Below are positions 12,117 to 22,878 of a stretch of 64,000 nucleotides of DNA, piece by piece. The first letter of the stretch is position 1; the number at the start of each line of letters is the position of its first letter. This DNA comes from Pochonia chlamydosporia 170 (Eukaryota > Ascomycota > Sordariomycetes > Hypocreales > Clavicipitaceae), in assembly GCF_001653235.2 (NCBI RefSeq), contig NC_035794.1:1364001-1428000 (forward strand). The letters are read 5' to 3'. A program made the translations under genes and the position numbers. A model generated the notes under the pieces. The model saw nothing but the letters and a program-made list of their open reading frames with translations. It made no database searches and was not told where the DNA came from.

Positions 12117-13199
12117 TCAGGCCGTACCAAACGCCTTATCAAACCCGGCCAGAGTACATCTATACCGGAACTTATTTTCCTTCTGTTTCTCAAACGCCTC
12201 TCCGCAATTCTTTTCAGAAATAGGCATGACCTCAACCCACGGTCGGACTCCCTTCTCAGCCGCAAGCTTCAGAAGCGCATCCATCTCTTGATGGTTGCCA
12301 AGATGACTTCCAGTCAACTTTGCCGCACCTCCGGCAAATAAGCCGGCAGACATTTCAGGGAGCGGCTTATCAGGAATACCGACCATGTGAAAGTCGCCAC
12401 CCGGCTTAAGAATGGATAGATACGCCGACATGTCAAACTTGTCTGTGACATCTGCGCAGTTCATAACGAAGTCAAACTTGGCCTTCCAAGGCTCATTCCA
12501 ACCTTCTTTGGTAGTCACGATGACGTCCTTCGCACCAAGCTGTTTGCAGTCATCCGCCTTGTTGGGGGAGTGAGTGAGAGCATAAGTCTCTGCGCCTAGA
12601 GCGGCTGCAAATTGTACAGCAAGATGGCCTAGACCTCCAATTCCCACGACGCCTACTCTCTTTCCGGGGCCGACATTAGCTCGGACCAGGGGAGAGTATG
12701 TTGTGATGCCAGCGCAGAGAAGTGGCGCCACAGCGTTGGTCTCCAATTGATCTGGGATCTTGAATGTGAAGTATTCATGAGCTCGGATATGTGATGCGAA
12801 TCCGCCGTGAGCCCAGCTCCCATCCGGATACTGTGAGTTGTATGTATCAACCAATTTGGGGCAGTAGTTCTCATTCTTGTCTTTGCACAGATCGCATTCC
12901 AGACACGCCCAGACTTGAGCGCCGACTCCCACGCGGTCTCCGACCTTCAAGTTTGTGACGTGCTCTCCAACCTTGACTGCTTTGCCGACAACTTCGTGAC
13001 CGACGCATAATGGACCCTGGTATTCACCCCATCCTCCTGTCACTGTGTGAAGGTCTGAGCTGCAAATACTGCAGGCTGCAATTTCGACGTCGATGTCGTG
13101 GTCACCGAATGGTTTGGGCTTCAGTTCAGACTTGTGGAATTTATTCCAAGACTTTGGTCCATCGACGCAGAAACCTGTAAAAGTGTCGGGATAACCCAT
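12117..13199 (-). CDS. zinc alcohol dehydrogenase, NADP-dependent cinnamyl-alcohol/ADH6 type
   Basis: An intronless 360-residue MDR enzyme. Catalytic zinc ligands are visible in CSICSSDLHTVTGGWG and CVGHEVVGKAVKVG; the structural zinc cluster is complete (CLECDLCKDKNENYC). The nucleotide-binding motif is VGIGGLGHLAVQFA. ADH6/7-type enzymes mostly reduce aldehydes, from aromatic aldehydes to short fusel aldehydes, using NADPH. It is transcribed divergently from phosphoketolase across a 517-base gap, so the two may share control. A role in removing aldehydes or reoxidising NADPH beside a phosphoketolase pathway is possible but inferred from position only. Confidence 0.9.
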   Translation of the reverse strand: MGYPDTFTGFCVDGPKSWNKFHKSELKPKPFGDHDIDVEIAACSICSSDLHTVTGGWGEYQGPLCVGHEVVGKAVKVGEHVTNLKVGDRVGVGAQVWACLECDLCKDKNENYCPKLVDTYNSQYPDGSWAHGGFASHIRAHEYFTFKIPDQLETNAVAPLLCAGITTYSPLVRANVGPGKRVGVVGIGGLGHLAVQFAAALGAETYALTHSPNKADDCKQLGAKDVIVTTKEGWNEPWKAKFDFVMNCADVTDKFDMSAYLSILKPGGDFHMVGIPDKPLPEMSAGLFAGGAAKLTGSHLGNHQEMDALLKLAAEKGVRPWVEVMPISEKNCGEAFEKQKENKFRYRCTLAGFDKAFGTA

Positions 13200-13716
13200 T
13201 TTGGACGTTGATGCGTGTATATTGTTTAAAGTGATGGTTAAAAGGTATTTTGGTTTTGCAGGGTAATATTGAGGCGTTGCAGGGTAACCACGATGAAAAA
13301 GGAAATGACATTCGCTCTATATAACATTTTTATACTGCACAAGAAGTGGGTGTACTGAATTATGATTGAATCTCTCTAATCATTGTGACGTTGGTAGTTG
13401 TGATGGATGATGCGCATGATGTTGGGACTACGTCATGGAGCCTCCAAAATACCACAATAACGGTCGCGCCGAGTATGTACACACAAAGTTCCCAAGTGGA
13501 ACAATCCCATATATATGTCGTCATGAATTGGTTTTGCTTTACCTCGGATCAAAACTACTAAACTATCCAAATTAGGTATCGTGTTTACCATATTACTTAC
13601 ACGCCAGCAAACGAATGAACCAGCGGTACAAACATCACCCAGTCTGGCGTAATCCGAAATACTCATATGTGAGACCACTCGCGCCTAAAAACTCACCAGG
13701 TTAAACGCCATACGAT
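13200..13716. promoter_or_regulatory. shared divergent promoter, alcohol dehydrogenase / phosphoketolase
   Basis: The 517 bases lie between two divergently transcribed starts (13199 on minus, 13717 on plus). No supported frame is present. It must carry both promoters; I cannot assign individual factor sites. Confidence 0.55.
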
Positions 13717-16414
13717 ATGCCAGGCGAAGTCATTGATCAGCCTAATCCTCCGCCTCTTCCAAGCCAACTTCCGGCGATGGTGGAGGAGTTGGCAGTTTAT
13801 CCACGCAAAATCTCATTGAGCAGCCAGATATCGCAATCGCTCAGAGAGTTCCAGCGGGCAGCATGCTACATTGCCAGTGGTTAGGACTTCAAAATTCTGG
13901 GAACTGTTTCTTGATCTTTTAGCTGACTGATCGCAGCCATGATATTTCTGAGAGACAACGTTATGTTGGAACGTGATTTAGAGCTAGAAGACGTCAAACC
14001 TAGACTCTTGGGTAGAGTTTCATCACCCAAATTAACGCCATGATACAAAGCGCTAACCAATTGAAGGACACTGGGGCACTTGCCCTGGGTTGGTGCTCAT
14101 CTGGTCACATTTGAATCTCCTCATTCGGCTACGATCCGTGGACATGATGTTTGTCATTGGGCCTGGCCACGGTGCTCCCGCTGCCCTGGCTTGCCTCTGG
14201 CTCGAAGGCTCACTCGAGCGGTTCTATCCGAAGAAGTACCCAACTAATAAACAAGGACTTCATAATCTCGTTAAGAAATTCTCACTTCCAGGAGGCTTCC
14301 CTAGGTGCGTGTCGGAGAAGGGATCAATAGAACCCCAGGCGTTTGCTAATACGAGCAGTCACATTAATCCTGAAACTCCAGGCGCCATCCACGAGGGAGG
14401 TGAACTTGGTTATGCTCTCGCAGTCTCATTTGGAGCCGTCATGGACAACCCGGATCTGGTGGTTACCTGTGTCGTTGGTGATGGTGAGGCCGAGTCAGGC
14501 CCTACTGCAGCGTACGTTTAGAACCTTTCATTTGCTGCGTTTGCTAACATATCTCAGGGCATGGCACGCTATCAAATACCTAGACCCAGCCGAGTCTGGG
14601 GCAGTCATTCCAATTCTACACGTAAATGGCTTCAAAATAAGCGAGCGCACGATATTTGGCTGCATGGACGACAAGGAGCTTGTGGCGTTATTTTCAGGCT
14701 ACGGTTACCAAGTTTGCATTGTCGAAGATCTGCAAGATATTGACGTCGAGTTATCCAGCGCGCTCAATTGGGCGCTGGATGAGATTGAAGTAATCCAAAA
14801 CGCTGCACGGAGCGGGAAACCCATCACGAAACCTCGATGGCCCATGATAATTCTACGGACCCCGAAGGGCTGGTCAGGGCCACGAGTTGTTGATGAGAAG
14901 ATTATTGAGGGTTCATTTCATGCCCATCAAATCCCCGTGGCTAAAGCCGGTCAGGATAAACACCATCTTCAAATTCTCCAAAACTGGTTGCAAAGCTACA
15001 ATGTCGAAGAACTATTGGTGGATGGACAGCCAGCTGAAGGTTTATTGAGGATCATGCCCGAAGAGGACTCGAAGAGACTTGGTCAGCGTAAAGCATCATA
15101 CGACTCCTACCGCCGTTTAGACCTACCAGATTGGAAGCCGTATGTGGCTGATAAATCGGAACAAGCGAGCAGCATGCTGCAGTCAGGGCAGTTCCTCAAC
15201 GAGGTCATCAAGCAGAATTCAAACACCTTTCGTATCTTTTCTCCTGATGAATTGGAGAGCAACAAACTCAGCGTCACACTGGAAAACTCTAGCCGAAACT
15301 TCCAGTGGGATCAATACTCTCGTGCTCAAGGTGGACGAGTAATCGAGATATTATCAGAGCATTGCTGCCAAGGCTTTATGCAGGGTTACACATTGACTGG
15401 TAGGACGGCCGTTTTCCCCAGCTACGAGTCATTCCTGGGCATCATTCACACCATGATGGTTCAATATGCCAAGTTCTCAAAGATAGCTGGCAGTTTGGAC
15501 TGGCGAGGCGATTCCAGCTCCATCAACTACATCGAAACGAGCACATGGGCAAGACAGGAGCACAACGGCTTCTCCCATCAGAATCCGTCCTTCATTGGAG
15601 CTGTACTGAACTTAAAAGCCAAGACTGCCCGCGTGTATCTCCCCCCAGATGCAAACTGCTTCCTTAGCACGTTGCACCATTGTCTGAAGTCTAAAAACTA
15701 CGTTAATCTCATGATCGGATCAAAGCAACCCACTCCAGTGTATCTGTCCCCCGACGATGCAGCTGCACATTGCAAACGAGGCATATCAACCTGGGAGTTT
15801 GCATCCACTCACTCCGGAGAGGATCCGGATGTGGTGCTAGTAGGCATCGGCGTCGAGGTCACATTCGAGGTCATCAAAGCCGCGGAGCTCTTAGCAACGG
15901 TGGCACCAGATCTTCGTGTCCGAGTGATAAACATTACCGATCTTCTGGTGCTTCCAGCAGAATCGGTTCATCCACATGCACTGTCCAGGCGCGACTTTGC
16001 CGAAATGTTTACGCTGGAGAAGCCGGTCTGCTTCAATTATCACAGCTATGCGACGGAGCTGCAAGGCCTCTTGTTTGGCCGACCTGGCTTACATCGTATG
16101 AGTGTTGAGGGCTACAAAGAGGAGGGCAGTACCACGACACCTTTTGATATGATGCTTGTGAACGACGTCAGCCGCTTTCATGTTGCCTCGAGAGCTTTGA
16201 AAGCCGCGGCAGGTCGGTGCGAAGCTGTAAGCGACAATTTGGATGATTTACTACACAAAATCGACAAGCAAATGAAGGATGTGCAAGCCTTTATTACAGA
16301 AAATGGAAAAGGTGAGTGTTGGACAAGTGCTTTTTTTGAGATTATGGCTAACGAGACACAGATCCGTCCCATATATATGAGTGGAAGCCTCGGGATGCAA
16401 AAGGCGAGGCTTGA
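13717..16414 (+). CDS. xylulose-5-P/fructose-6-P phosphoketolase
   Basis: Six exons: 13717-13879, 13937-14011, 14067-14304, 14359-14511, 14558-16311 and 16362-16414, encoding 811 residues, the usual fungal length. The enzyme is a cytosolic thiamine-diphosphate protein that cleaves xylulose-5-P with phosphate to acetyl-P and glyceraldehyde-3-P. The XFP signature EGGELGYALAVSFGAVMDNP and the ThDP motif GDGEAESGP...HVNG are intact, as are GPGHGAPA and the C-terminal VNDVSRFHVA. Introns carry GCTAAC-type branch sites; the fourth exon is preceded by a 54-nt intron without an in-frame stop that would otherwise insert 18 residues before SHINPETPG. It is convergent with the 6-phosphogluconate dehydrogenase gene. 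No break is seen. Confidence 0.95.
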
Positions 16415-16840
16415 GCTTGGGTCGCAATTGTTGTCGTCAGGCCGGCCCTTACTTTCAAAGTCATAATTCACTCAATATTACGGGAAAATATTATTCAGAG
16501 GTACCTGTATGTTGGAAACATTGGTGTTGATAATATCTACTTTAAGTTGCCTTCGTGTTATCTTAACCCATGGGAGAGAGTGATGGCACTGTGGCGTTCT
16601 CCATCTCCATTCGCAAATAGCGAAGCGCCGACAAAATGAATTGAATGACTTATTTGATGAATCGTTTCGCCCTCAATGAGCTTTAGCATCCGTCTGCTAA
16701 TGCTAATACAATCATTCTTGTTGCGTAGCCAGAGCCTTTGCACAATCATCATTCACACCCATCCATACCGTATTGTTGCAGATATTAACATGAAACCCCC
16801 CTCAATACATATCAAGAAAATGTTCAGAGCACTGCTAACC
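16415..16840. terminator. convergent 3' region between phosphoketolase and 6-phosphogluconate dehydrogenase
   Basis: About 430 bases between two converging stop codons. It should hold both polyadenylation regions. No frame of interest. Confidence 0.5.
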
Positions 16841-18379
16841 CTAAGCTGGATTCCACTCGAAATGATGAGGACCTTTCGCTACTAGTCCGGGATCTTCGCC
16901 CTGCACGCCAGGCTTATTGTAAGCATGAGCCCCAAAGTAATCCATTTGCGCCTCCATAAACTTGGTGGGAAGCATTGTGCCTCCGGTATACTTGATGTAC
17001 TCAAGCGTGGCAGACAGTGCCGGGAAATAATGGTCTGCCGCGAGCCCTCGCAAAACAGTATCCTTCAACGCCGTGAAGTTTCGTTGTAACTCCTTTCCAA
17101 CGCAGCTGTTCAGTTTTGCGTTCGTAAATGACTTATTCTCTTGCAAAAACGGTTCCAGAAGGTCGGCGATGAATTCTGATTGAATGATGCACCCTGCACG
17201 CCATATTCGAATGCACTCAGACAAGCTGATATCCCAACCTTCGTCAATCGACGCCCGTGCAATTAGCTCCAGTCCTTGACAAAACGACGCAAGGAAGGCA
17301 CAGTAGACAGCCCTGTGAAGACTTTCAATCATTTGACTCTTATCCTTGATATCTGTAAATGACTTTGGGTCAGGCATGGAAAGCTTTTCGGCAACTTGTA
17401 GTCGCTCCTCACGATTACCGGAAGCCACACGAAAGTAAAATCCCGCTGCGAGTGTTGGACAAGATACATGCCTCATGGCAGACTCCATAATGGACCATGA
17501 GGGTGTTCCTTCTGTCGAATCGTCATCTTGTACGACCTTGTCGAGCACATCATCGAGGACATAGCCATCCTCCGCTTCGCTGCCATTCACGGCCTTTCTC
17601 GTTCGGCAAACGTCCGAGGCAATTTTGACCAAGTAGTTGGTATGTAATTCACCGTCTGTGTTCCACGCCTCGAATATTTCACCGATCTCCTCGTAATCAA
17701 GTCCCATTCCACTATGCATGAAACCCCATGCTTCACAGATGACAGAGAGCATGCCAACCTCGATACCGTTATGGACCATCTTCACGAAGTGTCCTGAGCC
17801 ACCCGGTCCAATGTTGGAAACGCAAGGTACACCAGATTTGGGGTCTTTAGCTGCATATAGCTCCAACAGCGGCATGACTTCCTCCAACGCGATGTTATTT
17901 CCACCAGCGGACATGCTTGGCCCATGGCGAGCAGACTGGTAGCCCCCGGAAACGCCCATTCCGATCCAATCCACGCCAATGCCTTGACATGCTCTTTGTC
18001 GCCTTTCGGTGTTTCGATAGTGCTCGTTGCCGCCGTCCAAAATTATGTCACCTTTCATTAGGTGTTTCTTGATCAATTTTAAGACTTCGTCTGCTGGTGT
18101 CCCATGCGTAATGGAAAACAGAAACAGTCTTCGGCCGCCGCGCTGTCGCAGGCTATCTGCAAAATCTGAAATGTCGTGGTATCCTGAAATACGTCCATTT
18201 AGACCTTTGGCCTGCTCCACTTGTTTCATAAAATTGTTGACATTTGCACTCTTAGCATCCCAGATAGAGACGTCGAGGCCGAGTTCAGAAAAGGCAAATC
18301 CCATCATAGAGCCCATATTCCCTGCCCCGACAATGCCAATTCGCTTCCATTTCATTGCTGCGTCCGATTGAGCACCCAT
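16841..18379 (-). CDS. 6-phosphogluconate dehydrogenase, decarboxylating
   Basis: An intronless 512-residue protein. It oxidatively decarboxylates 6-phosphogluconate to ribulose-5-P with NADP. The dinucleotide motif GIVGAGNMGSMMG, substrate residues in ILDGGNEHYRNTERR, GVSGGYQSARHGPSMSAGG and the catalytic KMVHNGIEV are all present, and the C-terminal helical domain (IWRAGCIIQSEFI, YFGAHAY) is complete. It differs from the housekeeping form by an unusual first segment (MGAQSDAAMKW) and a SAGG rather than the common PGG loop, so it looks like a second, specialised copy. It lies between phosphoketolase and a sugar-isomerase-like gene, which argues for a dedicated 6-phosphogluconate to xylulose-5-P route. 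Confidence 0.93.
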   Translation of the reverse strand: MGAQSDAAMKWKRIGIVGAGNMGSMMGFAFSELGLDVSIWDAKSANVNNFMKQVEQAKGLNGRISGYHDISDFADSLRQRGGRRLFLFSITHGTPADEVLKLIKKHLMKGDIILDGGNEHYRNTERRQRACQGIGVDWIGMGVSGGYQSARHGPSMSAGGNNIALEEVMPLLELYAAKDPKSGVPCVSNIGPGGSGHFVKMVHNGIEVGMLSVICEAWGFMHSGMGLDYEEIGEIFEAWNTDGELHTNYLVKIASDVCRTRKAVNGSEAEDGYVLDDVLDKVVQDDDSTEGTPSWSIMESAMRHVSCPTLAAGFYFRVASGNREERLQVAEKLSMPDPKSFTDIKDKSQMIESLHRAVYCAFLASFCQGLELIARASIDEGWDISLSECIRIWRAGCIIQSEFIADLLEPFLQENKSFTNAKLNSCVGKELQRNFTALKDTVLRGLAADHYFPALSATLEYIKYTGGTMLPTKFMEAQMDYFGAHAYNKPGVQGEDPGLVAKGPHHFEWNPA

Positions 18380-18703
18380 GGTTGCGATTCATCCTAGTTT
18401 TAGTTCCGACGAACACGCACGGAGAGTAACGCCCTCATTTAAGCATCCATGACAACGGAATGTTTGGGAAGAAAAAGAATTAGCCCATTTACAAATAGTT
18501 GTTGCCGCATAGGGCGTCTACTAAATAACCTCTGCGTCGTGTTGCCTTTCAATGACGCAATTATATCGACACCCCTGGAAGCATCACCATGACGTTATGT
18601 TGCTGGAGTAAACGCCATTTTTGTAAATGTATCACGCTATTGGAAAATTAGACCTAGCACGATACAAGTACTCTCTGTTTAAACTGGTTGTTGAATTATC
18701 GCC
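18380..18703. promoter_or_regulatory. shared divergent promoter, 6-phosphogluconate dehydrogenase / TIM-barrel gene
   Basis: Only 324 bases separate the two divergent start codons, short enough that the genes probably share control elements. No frame of its own. Confidence 0.55.
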
Positions 18704-19776
18704 ATGGGGATTCAGTATCAGGGGCACAATATTCCAACCTCGTTTGCATCATGCAGCATCCCTCTGTACTTCAATGCAGGACTCCCTCAAAAGTTGGAGG
18801 CCATTCGCAACGCCGGATTCGATGGCATAGAGATGTCTATGCCAGATATACTGGCATACGGCAGCGATCTTGAAGGAAAGACGATTCGCGAGGATGACTA
18901 CGACACCCTCTCCAATGTTGCTGGGAAGATTCGCATTCTAACTGATCAACTTGGTCTTGAAATCCTCATGCTTCAGCCATTTTCAAGATTCGAGGGATGG
19001 TCAAAAGATGAGCACGCACAACAGCGAAAAGGGGCATTTACACGTGCCAGGGGCTGGATGCGAATTATGGAATCACTAGGCACGGACATGTTGCAGGTAT
19101 TTTTATGCTGGAATAGTGTAGCTAGGATGCACTAGTTGCTAACTGTCGTTAGGTTGGGTCATCAGATGCAGAAGATATATCACCTTCCCTAGAAGAACAT
19201 GCCCAGGATTTGCAAGAGTTGGCAGATATGCTTGCAGAGAAAGGGTTCCGACTCGCGTACGAAAATTGGTGTTGGGCCACATACGCCCCAGCATGGAAAG
19301 ACGTATGGGAGATATCCCACATGGCCGATCGCAAAAACATTGGGCTTTGCCTAGATACCTTTCAGTCGGCAGGGGGAGAGTATGGTGATCCATCAACCGA
19401 CTCGGGCTTCATCGAAGACTTTAGCTCAACTGAACTGGACAGCCGATGGAAGCATAGTTTGACCGAATTGGAGCATACTGTGCCTGGAGACAAAATCTTT
19501 CTGCTTCAGATTTCAGATGCATACAAAATGAAACCACCTCTTCGTGACACAAATGAGAGGGCGAGATCGGCGTGGAGTCATGACTATCGGCCGCTGCCCT
19601 TTAAGGGTGGCTATCTTCCAATTCAGGACTTTTTGAATGCTGTGTTGCGAACTGGCTTTAGGGGATGGTTGTCAGTGGAGGTTTTCGACTCGAAGCCTAA
19701 GAAAGGCTCGTCGATGAAAGAATATGTGGAAGCAGCTATGCAGTCTTTGACTCGAATGCTCGTTGCTACTGAGTGA
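18704..19776 (+). CDS. xylose-isomerase-like TIM-barrel protein (sugar isomerase/epimerase family)
   Basis: Two exons (18704-19096 and 19153-19776) encode 338 residues. The AP-endonuclease-2/xylose-isomerase-like fold is recognised from the order of strands and likely metal ligands: GFDGIEMSMPDIL, the central Glu in LAYENWCWATY, Asp in IGLCLDTFQSAG and the last-strand Glu in GWLSVEVFDS. Relatives include sugar-phosphate isomerases, ketose 3-epimerases and 3-dehydroshikimate dehydratases. Its position next to phosphoketolase and 6-phosphogluconate dehydrogenase suggests a pentose or pentose-phosphate substrate, for example ribulose-5-P to xylulose-5-P, but this is inference. A dehydratase of the quinate pathway is the main alternative. 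Confidence 0.85.
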
Positions 19777-19917
19777 CCTATAGAGATATCAGGATGCTCT
19801 TGGGAGACATGTAATCATCTATCTCTTTGTAGAAAACTTGGCTTCGTCAAGGTTTTCATAGGAATACCTTGGATTATTACGCTCATCCCGACGACTATGT
19901 CCACTGGCCCTAGAAAT

Positions 19918-20533
19918 TCACTTCAGAAGCTCAGAATGACCGTCAAGTCCACTCCATTTTGGTTTCCCGTCGTCAATGTCCACACAGCGCTGTGAGTAAA
20001 AGATATGACATCTAACATGTATCAGCGAAGGAAACAGCTCAACGAGGTATTGTACTCACTGAACCTCAAAATTTGCCCTCTGGTCAGTAGTCATTGACAA
20101 CAGTGGTGGAAAAACAAGTGCCATGTTCCTTCCTTCGTCCATAATGTGTGATCCGCAATGTGAACAGCTGACTTTACATGGCAGCTCATGATGATTGTCC
20201 ATTTTTGCTGAGTTATAAAACTTGAGTTGGTCGACTCCTCTCTCAAAGGCCATATCGTACTTTTGAAGGATGGCTGCCCATTGAAATGGGGCACCTGAGT
20301 TATTGGGAACATGTCAGCTACAGGGCCATCTTAGGAGACTTAATCGTTTACTGGGCAAGAATACCATGGATTCTTTGACAGCCGGTACAGTGACAGAATT
20401 TAGATGCCAACGGCTTGTTACTGCTTAGCCAGTACACGACTTTTTCGCAATGGCATGAACCGCGAATTTCCCTCCGAAACTGGCTTCCCGGTGATTGATA
20501 TGGCGGATGGTGTCGCCATTCTTCAGAAGCCAT
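19918..20533 (-). CDS. GFA/CENP-V-type zinc protein
   Basis: Three minus-strand exons: 20533-20365, 20294-20060 and 20011-19918, 165 residues. The zinc ligands of the Mss4-like fold are visible: CHC in RGSCHCEKVVYW, CxxC in FCHCTGCQR and CxxC in VSCSHCGSHIMDEG. The C-terminal HIFYSQRCVDIDDGKPKW motif, typical of the family, is recovered only when the second intron is removed with its acceptor at 20012. Members bind zinc and some act with glutathione adducts such as S-hydroxymethylglutathione; the fungal paralogues are mostly uncharacterised. A second member lies at 44.4-44.9 kb. Confidence 0.82.
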
Positions 20534-21696
20534 TCTAGTATACTGATTGGCTGCCCGATTAAAGCTGCGTCAAATTGCCCGAGTTCCGAATATATAATTG
20601 TGATGCCAGTACAGTTGAAGCTTTTTTCAGATTCGACAGATATCGGCTCAGATCATGATTTTGGTCTCCGCGTGCCGCGCACGGCCATTGGACGTGCCAC
20701 AGCAAAGCCTCGCCATGAGAAGTGAGTGAGCGGCTTGGCGCGGCAAAAGTATAATTACGTGAGGCTTGCGTCACGCCTCAAATGGAGAGTTCAGGCGTTG
20801 AAACGGCTCAGGATCACCACATGGCAAATCATGACGTCACAGTGTTGTCGACACATTACTGCTATCTGAGGTCAATGTCGACGTAGTGATTGTATCACAA
20901 GTTTATACCATAGTCGCAGTAGACCAGGGTCGCTAGCAAGACGTAAAGTCTTGCTGTGTTGACATGGATTTATTAAAGATTCACGCAGAGAACTCCAACT
21001 TTCATGCCCGAAGTAAAATACTTCAGAAAGCCAATCGCAACTTACACAAGTCACAACACTGATCGATTCTCGTGGTGAACCCAGATTTTGGATTAATCTG
21101 GCATCTTCGCTTCCCACATGATGCATGTATAAACTGTCGCGATATAACGGACATATTAAAGACAAAGGTCAACCAGCCTTTTGGCCAAGACCTCAACATC
21201 ATGTCCAACTCCAGGGCTGGAGATCCTCACCATCACCAGACAAATGGCCAGAACATCGACCGTCCGCCGGGAAGACTCCTACGTCGGGTGAACGACACTT
21301 GGGAAGACGTTCTCTACTATATCGGGACAATATATTATAAACTTGGAGGGCGATGAAGGAATCGGGCGACAGATACGCATAGTGTCTATCACGGGTGCAA
21401 CTCCAACACTAGCCTCACGTGTTCTATTATGCTGTATGCTGAGTAACGTGTTTGAGCCTGCAAAGGCAAGGAAGCTAAAAGTCACATTGCCATAGCGTGG
21501 GCATTAGACCGAATTTAATGTTAGCAAAACTTGTGAATAGAATTGTTTGTGCAATATGACGTCAGTTTGTCAACCACCTCAAGCCATCCACCTCATTGTT
21601 CCCTCTCCTCCCAAACGCATCACAATCATCAGCCTTCTTAAGGTATTGTGTACATAGCTATGAACAAAACGGCCACTGAGGGCGGTTACCACCTCT
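20534..21696. other. intergenic with one possible small frame
   Basis: About 1.16 kb. A 51-codon frame at 21201-21356 on the plus strand (start MSNSRAGDPHHH) follows a TATAAA-like site near 21127; see findings. The rest shows only chance frames. The PIP-kinase-like gene may have unrecognised 5' exons here. Confidence 0.4.
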
Positions 21697-22878
21697 TTGC
21701 TGCTCCATACATCTGAGTTTAGTACGTTACGCATGTATTTCCGAGCACACAAAGTTTGCAAGGCTGTGGCTCGTGCTCTGGGGGAAACCCCAGATCCTGA
21801 GTCCGCCCAGGATGACACTTCAAGAAAAAGAAAACTTATCCATCGTTTGATCCTGTTCTTCTCTATCTTTGGGTTTCGGTATTCTCGACATCGTTCTTCG
21901 GCCTTTCTCGCGATGAGGCATGGAACCTGGTATATCGAAGAACGTGAATACGCAGAGTCATTTCGTCGGCCTAGGTCAGATTCCACGGATTCAGGACATA
22001 GCCGTAATTGGAAAGCAGACCTTATTCCTCTTGGTGATCTCGGATATAGTGGCTCTACGTTTCTCATCACCAGCAACGAGAAGTATCTTGTCAAATCACT
22101 AGACCGCCGTTTTGAATATCGCTTCTTCATGTACGAGATACTCCAGTCTTACATCGATCATATGACGACATATCCGGGGAGTCTACTGGCCCGGGTCACG
22201 GATCTGCTCTGTGTTACGACCACAACGTTGGGAGGTTTGCTAGGACTCGCACCAACGCATCTCATTGTTATGGAAAATCTTACGCATGGAAAGGGACTTG
22301 AGAACGACGACACTCTGACAGCTCAATGGAGTACCTATGATTTAAAACCGGACAGCTATTTCTTCCCGGAGCGCGATATCGCAGACGGAAACCTTGCACC
22401 AGAGAGCGTGAAAAACAAGTTGGTGGATGAAATGCCCGATCCATTACGTGTCTCAGTGGAAATGGAGCACCAACTCTTCGATTTTTTAAATTCGGATACA
22501 GCATTTCTTGCTAGCTACAATGTGGTTGACTACTCGCTGTTTCTGGTCAGGATTCCCGGGCCCGCGCAACGATTGGGTTCTCAACATTCTGAAAACACGG
22601 CTAGGAGTGATGATGCTCTACCAGCAGCTTGGGGGAAGGTGGACGAATCCTGGCGAAGAGGTGTAACATCAGTTGACGGCGAGTGGATATACCGTATTCT
22701 CATAATAGATTTCTTCTGGGCTAGACACAAGCTGCAGCCGAAGACGATGTCCGGCCTCGTTCAGGCATTCAATTTCTTTGCGAAGAAAGGCCCAATGAGT
22801 ATCACCACAGACCCGTTTGAGTACAGGAGGCGCTTTTTGGATATGGCTCAAAAATTGGTCCAGGGAGCTGACAGCTAG
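21697..22878 (+). CDS. PIP-kinase-like protein (phosphatidylinositol-phosphate kinase fold)
   Basis: A 393-residue frame, intronless as read. Order of motifs matches the PIPK catalytic domain: glycine-rich GYSGSTFLITSNEKYLVKSL near residue 125 with the ATP-site Lys, the HMTTYPGSLLARVTDL segment, VMENL, YDLKPDSYF where PIP kinases have DLKGS, VVDYSLFLVRI matching the catalytic MDYSLL motif, and ILIIDFFWARHKL matching the IIDFLQ motif before the C-terminal segment. The PIPK substrate-specificity loop is short or absent. It is much smaller than Mss4-type PIP5Ks and lacks their N-terminal region, so it is a diverged or stand-alone kinase-fold protein whose activity is uncertain. The start may be 21733 or further upstream after an intron. 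Confidence 0.75.
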   Translation: MLLHTSEFSTLRMYFRAHKVCKAVARALGETPDPESAQDDTSRKRKLIHRLILFFSIFGFRYSRHRSSAFLAMRHGTWYIEEREYAESFRRPRSDSTDSGHSRNWKADLIPLGDLGYSGSTFLITSNEKYLVKSLDRRFEYRFFMYEILQSYIDHMTTYPGSLLARVTDLLCVTTTTLGGLLGLAPTHLIVMENLTHGKGLENDDTLTAQWSTYDLKPDSYFFPERDIADGNLAPESVKNKLVDEMPDPLRVSVEMEHQLFDFLNSDTAFLASYNVVDYSLFLVRIPGPAQRLGSQHSENTARSDDALPAAWGKVDESWRRGVTSVDGEWIYRILIIDFFWARHKLQPKTMSGLVQAFNFFAKKGPMSITTDPFEYRRRFLDMAQKLVQGADS

